Below, piece by piece: positions 59,153 through 64,000 of a DNA stretch of 64,000 nucleotides. The notes under the pieces were generated by a model. That model worked only from the letters and a program-made list of their open reading frames with translations. It ran no database searches and had not been told where the DNA came from. The DNA lies in contig CBDCAI010000014.1 of NCBI GenBank assembly GCA_965213845.1, forward strand, positions 372,001-436,000, in the 5' to 3' direction. The position numbers and the translations under genes were made by a program. This DNA is from JBBROS01 sp965213845. Lineage in GTDB: Bacteria > Pseudomonadota > Alphaproteobacteria > Acetobacterales > Acetobacteraceae. The number at the start of each line of letters is the position of its first letter. The first letter of the stretch is position 1.

Positions 59153-60844
59153 GTGGCGCTCGAGAGCAACTCTGCACGGCCGGGCGGCCTGGTGCTGGCC
59201 GAGGCGCTGGTGGCGCAGGGGATCGACCATGTGTTCGCCGTGCCGGGCGAGAGCTACCTGGACGTCCTGGACGGGCTGTACGAGGTGCGGGACCGGCTGC
59301 GGCTGGTGACCTGCCGCTTCGAGGCCGGGGCGGTGAACATGGCGGAAGCCTACGGCAAGCTGACCGGCCGGCCCGCCGCCGCCATGGTGACGCGCGGCCC
59401 CGGCGCCTGCCACGGGGCCATCGGCGTGCATGTGGCGATGCAGGACAGCACGCCGATGCTGCTGTTCGTGGGCCAGATCCCCTTCGAGGAGACGGACCGC
59501 GACAGTTTCCAGGAGGTGGATTACCGCCGGATGTTCGGGCCGCTGGCCAAGTGGGTGACGCAGATCGACGACGCCCGCCGCATCCCGGAGCTCGTGGCGC
59601 ATGCGATGGACGTGGCCACCACGGGCCGCCCAGGCCCCGTAGTGATCGCGCTGTCGGAGGAGATGCAGAAGGTCCTGGTGGACGTGCCGGACGTGAAGCG
59701 TGCGCCCGTCTTCCCGCCGCAGGCCGACCCGGCGGCGCTGGAGCGCATGATGGAGATGCTGGGCCGGGCCAAGACGCCGCTGGCGGTGCTGGGCGGCACC
59801 TGCTGGACCCCCGTGGGGCGTGCCGCGATCCAGGACTTTCTGGTCGGGCAGGGGCTTCCCGTCGCCGTCGGGTTCCGCCGGCAGAACACGTATGACGGGC
59901 ACCAGGCCAACTTCGTGGGCGACCTGGGCGTCGGGTCGGACCCGGCGCTGGTGGCGCGCGCGAAGGCGGCCGACCTGGTGCTGGCGATCGGGTCCCGCCT
60001 GGGGGAGGCGACCAGCCAGGGCTATACGCTGTTCGATCATGGAGGGGCCACGCCCATCATCCAGGTGCACCCCGACGCCGCCGAGATCGGCCGGGTGTTC
60101 CGCCCGGCGCTGGGCATCACCGCGGACCTGAACGCATTTGCCGTCGCGGCGGCCGCGCTGCCGAACGCAGGCGGCGCCTGGTCCGGCTGGACGAAGGAGC
60201 TTCGGGCGTTGCGGGCGGCGGGGCAGGTGGTGCCGGACTATGCCGGGCCGCTCAACATGGCGCAGGTGATGCGGGACCTCGCGGACATCGCGGCACCCGA
60301 TGCGCTGTTCACCAGCGACGCCGGCAACTTCGCGACCTGGCCGGCGCGGTTCATCGACTTCGGCGCGCATCAGCGGCTGATCGGGCCCACCAACGGCGCC
60401 ATGGGCTACGGCGTGCCCGCCGGGATCGGCGCGGCGATCGCGTATCCCGGGCGGCAGGTGGTCGTGTTCGTGGGCGACGGCGGCATGCTGATGACCGGGC
60501 AGGAGCTCGCGACCTGCTTTCACGAGGGCGTGGCGCCGATCGTGCTGGTGTTCAACAACGGGATGTACGGCACGATCCGCATGTATCAGGAACGCACCTA
60601 CCCCGGCCGCGTCTCCTGCACGGGGCTGACGAACCCCGATTTCGCCAAGTTCATGGAGGCCTTTGGCGGGCATGGCGAGGTGGTGGCCGCGACCGCCGAG
60701 TTCCGGCCGGCCTGGGCGCGTGCCGTCGCCAGCGGCAAGCCGGCGCTGATCGAGCTGCGGATGAACCCGGAGCAGATCACGTCACGCGCGACGATCACGC
60801 AGCTGCAGGCCGGGACGGGGGTGGTGAAGGCGGCCCGGACCTAA
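59153..60844 (+). CDS. Thiamine-diphosphate-dependent enzyme, acetolactate-synthase-like
   Basis: 563 residues from GTG 59153 with GGAGGA upstream. The three ThDP domains are in order: PYR (RFEAGAVNMAEAYGKLTGRP with the activating Glu), central (LAVLGGTCWTPVGRAA), and PP (VVVFVGDGGMLMTGQELATC with NNGMYG as the GDG-N motif). Members include acetolactate synthase, glyoxylate carboligase and sulfoacetaldehyde/oxalyl-CoA enzymes. No ilvN small subunit is nearby, so it is probably not the main biosynthetic ALS. Substrate unknown. Confidence 0.87.
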   Translation: MALESNSARPGGLVLAEALVAQGIDHVFAVPGESYLDVLDGLYEVRDRLRLVTCRFEAGAVNMAEAYGKLTGRPAAAMVTRGPGACHGAIGVHVAMQDSTPMLLFVGQIPFEETDRDSFQEVDYRRMFGPLAKWVTQIDDARRIPELVAHAMDVATTGRPGPVVIALSEEMQKVLVDVPDVKRAPVFPPQADPAALERMMEMLGRAKTPLAVLGGTCWTPVGRAAIQDFLVGQGLPVAVGFRRQNTYDGHQANFVGDLGVGSDPALVARAKAADLVLAIGSRLGEATSQGYTLFDHGGATPIIQVHPDAAEIGRVFRPALGITADLNAFAVAAAALPNAGGAWSGWTKELRALRAAGQVVPDYAGPLNMAQVMRDLADIAAPDALFTSDAGNFATWPARFIDFGAHQRLIGPTNGAMGYGVPAGIGAAIAYPGRQVVVFVGDGGMLMTGQELATCFHEGVAPIVLVFNNGMYGTIRMYQERTYPGRVSCTGLTNPDFAKFMEAFGGHGEVVAATAEFRPAWARAVASGKPALIELRMNPEQITSRATITQLQAGTGVVKAART

Positions 60845-60917
60845 AGGGCTCCCGGGCGGCGACGCAGGCCCTGATCGGGTGGGGAGCGAACCCCACTCGA
60901 GCCAGGACGCGCCGCGA

Positions 60918-61169
60918 TCAGTTCGGCCAGCAGCGACCGCGATACGGCCCGAGATGGGTGCCCGGCGGGCAGGCCCGATACACCGGGCGGGCATAGTTCG
61001 GCACGCAGGCACCATAGGGGTTGCGATGGCCATAGAGACCGCAGCCGCCGCTGACCTGGATGATGCCGCTTTCCGCCGGGGCGGGCTGCGGGAGGGTCAT
61101 GGCCTCGGCAGAGGCGGCGCCGGCCAGGGTCGCGGCCGCGATCGCGGCGATGAGGGTGAAGCGCTTCAT
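60918..61169 (-). CDS. Small secreted GCG-motif protein
   Basis: 83 residues. Signal peptide MKRFTLIAAIAAATLAGAASA. The mature part has GGCGLYGHRNPYGACVPNYA and CPPGTHLGPYRGRCWPN, the Cys/Gly pattern of small extracellular proteins common in Bradyrhizobium and relatives (GCGxGYHRxxxGxC). Four cysteines suggest two disulfides. ATG 61169 is chosen because it starts the signal peptide. Function unknown. Confidence 0.75.
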   Translation of the reverse strand: MKRFTLIAAIAAATLAGAASAEAMTLPQPAPAESGIIQVSGGCGLYGHRNPYGACVPNYARPVYRACPPGTHLGPYRGRCWPN

Positions 61170-61283
61170 GGATCGTCCTTTCCAACGTTCGGTCACGTCG
61201 GATGAACGCACGTAATCGGTCCCGGGCTTCATTGCATAGCGTGCCGAATTGTTTCGACGAGCCTGCGGGTCGGCCCGACGTGG

Positions 61284-63734
61284 CTACCGCAGCACCGCCC
61301 CGGTGGCCTTCGCGACGGCGGCGACCACCCTGGCCGCGGCGGCCTCGATCTCGGCATCCGTCAACGTGCGGTCGCGGGGCTGGAAGACCACTTCGATCCC
61401 GAGCGACTTGTGGCCCTCGGGCACCGTGCCGCCCTGGAACACGTCGAACAGCCGGACCTCGGCCACGAGGGCCCGGTCGGACCCGCGGGCAGCCCGCAGG
61501 ACGGCGTCGGCGGCCGTGGCGGTGGCGACCAGGAAGGCGAAGTCGCGGCGGACGGGCTGCAGCGTCGGCAGGTCCGGCGCGGCCCGCTTGCGGCGCTTCG
61601 GCTCCGGGATGCGGTCGAGGAACACCTCGAAGGCGGCTGCGGGGGCGGCGAGTTCCAGCGCCGTCGCGACGCGCGGGTGCAGGGCGCCGAAGGTGGCGAG
61701 GACGAGCTTCGGCCCCTGGCGCACGGTGCCGGACTGGCCGGGGTGATACCACGCGGGCGCGCCGGGCGTGACGGACAGGCTGTCCATCGGCAGGCCGAGC
61801 GCGGCCAGCACGGCATAGGCGGCGGCCTTCGCGTCCACAGCGGCATAGGGCCTGGCGGGCAGCCCCGGCGCGCGGGGCGTATGCCCGGCCAGCAGACCGG
61901 CCGCCACGCTCTCCTGCGCCCCGGGCAGGAAGGCCGGCCCGACCTCGCACAGCAGGCAGTCCGGCAGGCCGCGCGCGGCGTTGCGCTGGGCGGCCAGGGC
62001 CAGGGTGGCGACCGGGGTCGGGCGCATCTGGTCGAGGTCCGATGCGATGGGGTTGGCGAGGCGCAGCGCCGGGTCCGTGCCGCCGAACAAGGCGGCGCGC
62101 CCGTGGTCCATGAAGCTGAAGGTGACGCATTCCAGCAGCCCGGCGGCGGCCATGGTGCGCCGGGCCAGTGCGGCCCGGGTCTGCCGCGGCGTGAGCGTGG
62201 CGGCGGGGATGGCGGCCAGGCGCGGCAGCGAGACCGGCGGGATGGTGTCCAGGCCGCGCAGGCGCAGCACCTCCTCGACCAGGTCCGCCTCGGGCTCGGC
62301 GTCGGCGCAGGCCTGGCGCAGCGCCTCGATCCGTTGTGGCGGCAGGGTCGGGCTGGGGTCGAGCACGATCGCGGCGGCCACGTCGTTGCGCCATGACGGG
62401 ACCGCGACGGTGACTGCGTCGCCCGTGCGCGCCTGGGTGGTGAAGCCCAGGCGTTCGAGCGCGGCGACGGCCTCGTCGGGCGGGACGTCGGCGCCGCCCA
62501 GGGTGGACAGGCGGGCGAAGCGCATCGTGGCGGTGCGTTGCCAGGCGGGTTCGCGCCCGGCGGAGGTCACGTGGCTGGCCTCGCCGCCGCACAGGTCCAG
62601 GATCATCTGCGTGGCGGCCTCGAGCGCTGCAGGCAGCAGGGCCGGGTCGATGCCGCGCTCGAAGCGCTGGCGGGCGTCGCTGGTGACGGCATGGCGTCGG
62701 CCGGTGAGCGCCACGGCAACGGGATCGAACAGCGCGCATTCCAGGAAGACGCTGGTCGTCGCCTCGGTGCAGCCCGTCGCCTCGCCGCCCATGACGCCCG
62801 CCAGCGACTGCACCCCGGCCGCGTCGGCGATGACGCAATCACCGGGGTCGGCGACGTAGTCCTTGCCGTTCAACGCGCGGAAGGTCTCGCCGGCGCCGGG
62901 GCGCAGCGTCAAGACGGGCCCCGCGACCCGATCCGCGTCGAACACGTGCAGCGGCCGCCCGAGGTCGAAGCAGAAGAAGTTGGTGACGTCGACCAGCGCG
63001 TTGATCGGGCGCAGGCCGATGCCCACCAGGCGGCGCTGCAGCCACTCGGGGCTGGGGCCGTTGCGCACGCCGCGGAGGGTGCGGCCCAGCACCCAGGGGC
63101 AGGCCGGGCCGTCGATTCCCCAGGTGAGCGGGCTGTCGAACGTGCCGGGGACCGGCGGGGCCGACCAGGGTTTCAGCGTGCCTAGTCCGGAGGCCGCCAG
63201 GTCCCGCGCGACGCCGCGGACGGACAGCGCGTCGCCGCGGTTGGGCGTCACGCCGATCTCGATGACGGGGTCGGACAGCCGGGCGAACAGGGCGTAGGGC
63301 GTGCCGACCGGCGCATCGGCCGGAAGCTCGACGATGCCGTCGTGATCCTCGCCCAGGCCCATCTCCCGGTTGCTGAGCAGCATGCCGGCGCTGGTGACGC
63401 CGCGGATCTCACCGACCTTCAGCGTGATGCCGCTGCCGGGGATGACGCTGCCGGGCGGGGCGAACACCGCCTTCATGCCGGCCCGGGCGTTCGGCGCGCC
63501 GCAGACCACGCTGACGGGACCGTCCCCGGCATCGACCATGCAGGCGCGCAGCCGGTCGGCGTTCGGGTGCTGCACGGCGGACACGACATGGGCGACGCGG
63601 AACGGCATCAACGCCGCACCGGGGTCGCTGACGCCCTCCAGCTCCAGCCCGATGCCGGTCAGGCGGTCCGTCAGCGCGTCGAGCGGTGCATCGGTCTCGA
63701 GGTGCGTGCGCAGCCAGCTGAGCGTGAACTTCAC
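61284..63734 (-). CDS. pheT: Phenylalanine--tRNA ligase beta subunit
   Basis: 816 residues, normal for the beta subunit. Domains in order: tRNA-binding EMAP-like (PNADRLRACMVDAG, about 50-150), B3/B4 editing (ARLSDPVIEIGVTPNRGDAL), B5 domain, catalytic-like core (SFMDHGRAALFGG) and the C-terminal ferredoxin-fold anticodon-binding domain (QPVRRDFAFLVA, LGIEVVFQPRDRTL). GTG start at 63734 overlaps the pheS stop by 4 bases. With pheS it forms the heterotetramer that charges tRNA-Phe and edits Tyr. Confidence 0.97.
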   Translation of the reverse strand: MKFTLSWLRTHLETDAPLDALTDRLTGIGLELEGVSDPGAALMPFRVAHVVSAVQHPNADRLRACMVDAGDGPVSVVCGAPNARAGMKAVFAPPGSVIPGSGITLKVGEIRGVTSAGMLLSNREMGLGEDHDGIVELPADAPVGTPYALFARLSDPVIEIGVTPNRGDALSVRGVARDLAASGLGTLKPWSAPPVPGTFDSPLTWGIDGPACPWVLGRTLRGVRNGPSPEWLQRRLVGIGLRPINALVDVTNFFCFDLGRPLHVFDADRVAGPVLTLRPGAGETFRALNGKDYVADPGDCVIADAAGVQSLAGVMGGEATGCTEATTSVFLECALFDPVAVALTGRRHAVTSDARQRFERGIDPALLPAALEAATQMILDLCGGEASHVTSAGREPAWQRTATMRFARLSTLGGADVPPDEAVAALERLGFTTQARTGDAVTVAVPSWRNDVAAAIVLDPSPTLPPQRIEALRQACADAEPEADLVEEVLRLRGLDTIPPVSLPRLAAIPAATLTPRQTRAALARRTMAAAGLLECVTFSFMDHGRAALFGGTDPALRLANPIASDLDQMRPTPVATLALAAQRNAARGLPDCLLCEVGPAFLPGAQESVAAGLLAGHTPRAPGLPARPYAAVDAKAAAYAVLAALGLPMDSLSVTPGAPAWYHPGQSGTVRQGPKLVLATFGALHPRVATALELAAPAAAFEVFLDRIPEPKRRKRAAPDLPTLQPVRRDFAFLVATATAADAVLRAARGSDRALVAEVRLFDVFQGGTVPEGHKSLGIEVVFQPRDRTLTDAEIEAAAARVVAAVAKATGAVLR

Positions 63735-64000
63735 GGGCCGACCCCCTCGTGCAGGATCGGCGGGGCGAGCGGGTCCGTGCCGTAGTGCCGCAGCCAGCGC
63801 AGGTCGCTCTCGTAGAAGGGCCGCAGGTCCGGGATGCCGTGCTTGAGCATCGTGACGCGTTCCACGCCCATGCCGAAGGCGAAGCCCTGCCACTCCGTCG
63901 GGTCCAGCCCGCAATTGGCCAGCACGCGCGGATGGACCATGCCGCTGCCGAGGATCTCGAGCCAGTCGGTGCCGGCGCCGATGTCGCCGGTGCGGCGGTT
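63731..64000 (-). CDS. pheS: Phenylalanine--tRNA ligase alpha subunit (partial, C-terminal part)
   Basis: About 89 C-terminal residues, gene running off the right edge. Class II motif 3 region is clear: ILGSGMVHPRVLANCGLDP and GFAFGMGVERVTMLKHGIPD, then LRPFYESDLRWLRHYG. The usual end is near LRWLRHYG; here a short tail, TDPLAPPILHEGVGP, follows. Translationally coupled to pheT. Confidence 0.95.
   Translation of the reverse strand, partial: NRRTGDIGAGTDWLEILGSGMVHPRVLANCGLDPTEWQGFAFGMGVERVTMLKHGIPDLRPFYESDLRWLRHYGTDPLAPPILHEGVGP

Noticed and set aside
1..64000. CRISPR arrays, insertion sequences, rRNA, riboswitches
   Set aside because: I saw no regularly spaced repeats, no transposase frames, no rRNA, and no recognisable riboswitch upstream of the metabolic genes. 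Structured RNAs would need a covariance search.

Overview
The window is about 70% GC and packed with alphaproteobacterial genes. The family mix (short RNase D, DUF29 remnant, PEP-CTERM proteins, many orphan solute-binding proteins, HNGGPPL-type small protein) suggests a Roseomonas-like member of the Acetobacteraceae; this is an inference from gene content, as no rRNA is present. I support about 60 protein genes, one tRNA-Leu(CAG), two or three degraded genes, several strong terminators, two candidate operators and a pair of REP-like palindromes. No integrase, transposase or CRISPR array is visible.

Layout. 1-3360: xseA (cut by the left edge), purD and an M20 amidohydrolase. 3402-7401: a leftward operon of three small unknown genes, divergent from a Crp/Fnr regulator with a clear TGTGA-type palindrome between them, then a solute-binding protein and an MHS-type transporter. 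7415-12927: a PEP-CTERM remnant and a tightly overlapped leftward operon of GntR regulator, degenerate MoeA, MoeA fused to a binding-protein-like domain, FdhD and MobA. 13041-19226 (divergent): class V aminotransferase, ACS-family transporter and a 1207-residue protein joining an FAD/Fe-S/CCG dehydrogenase to a sulfite-oxidase-fold molybdenum domain. 19244-22944: PEP-CTERM protein, metallo-beta-lactamase, bactofilin, EI24 protein. 23019-28670: adenosine kinase, secreted proteins, typA, AmpG-like permease. 28612-35942: PhoR-like kinase, LpoA-like lipoprotein divergent from rsmI, esterase, and a Pat-type acetyltransferase.

35981-46875: PEP-CTERM protein, peptide-type solute-binding protein, XRE-cupin regulator, 2OG oxygenase/SDR/thioesterase operon, copC-copD-dadA-DUF1835 operon, NMT1-type binding protein. 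46936-49851: DUF29 pseudogene, cold-shock gene, small protein, hydrolase, tRNA-Leu, RNase D. 49856-52718: palindromes, a beta-helix protein and a lower-GC glycosyltransferase that look like an accessory patch. 52743-64000: second M20 amidohydrolase, class II aldolase, lipoprotein, DsbA-type protein, lipoprotein gamma-glutamyltransferase, aminotransferase, stand-alone Lrp effector domain, ThDP enzyme, small secreted protein, and pheT-pheS (pheS cut by the right edge).

The most coherent unusual unit is 7785-19226. A GntR/FCD regulator sits between molybdenum-cofactor genes on one side and, on the other, an aminotransferase, a transporter and a Mo-domain fusion dehydrogenase. Two copies of a TTGCATnCAAA motif lie in the shared promoter region. 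I read it as a regulated 2-hydroxy/2-oxo acid utilisation module with dedicated cofactor supply; the substrate is unknown.
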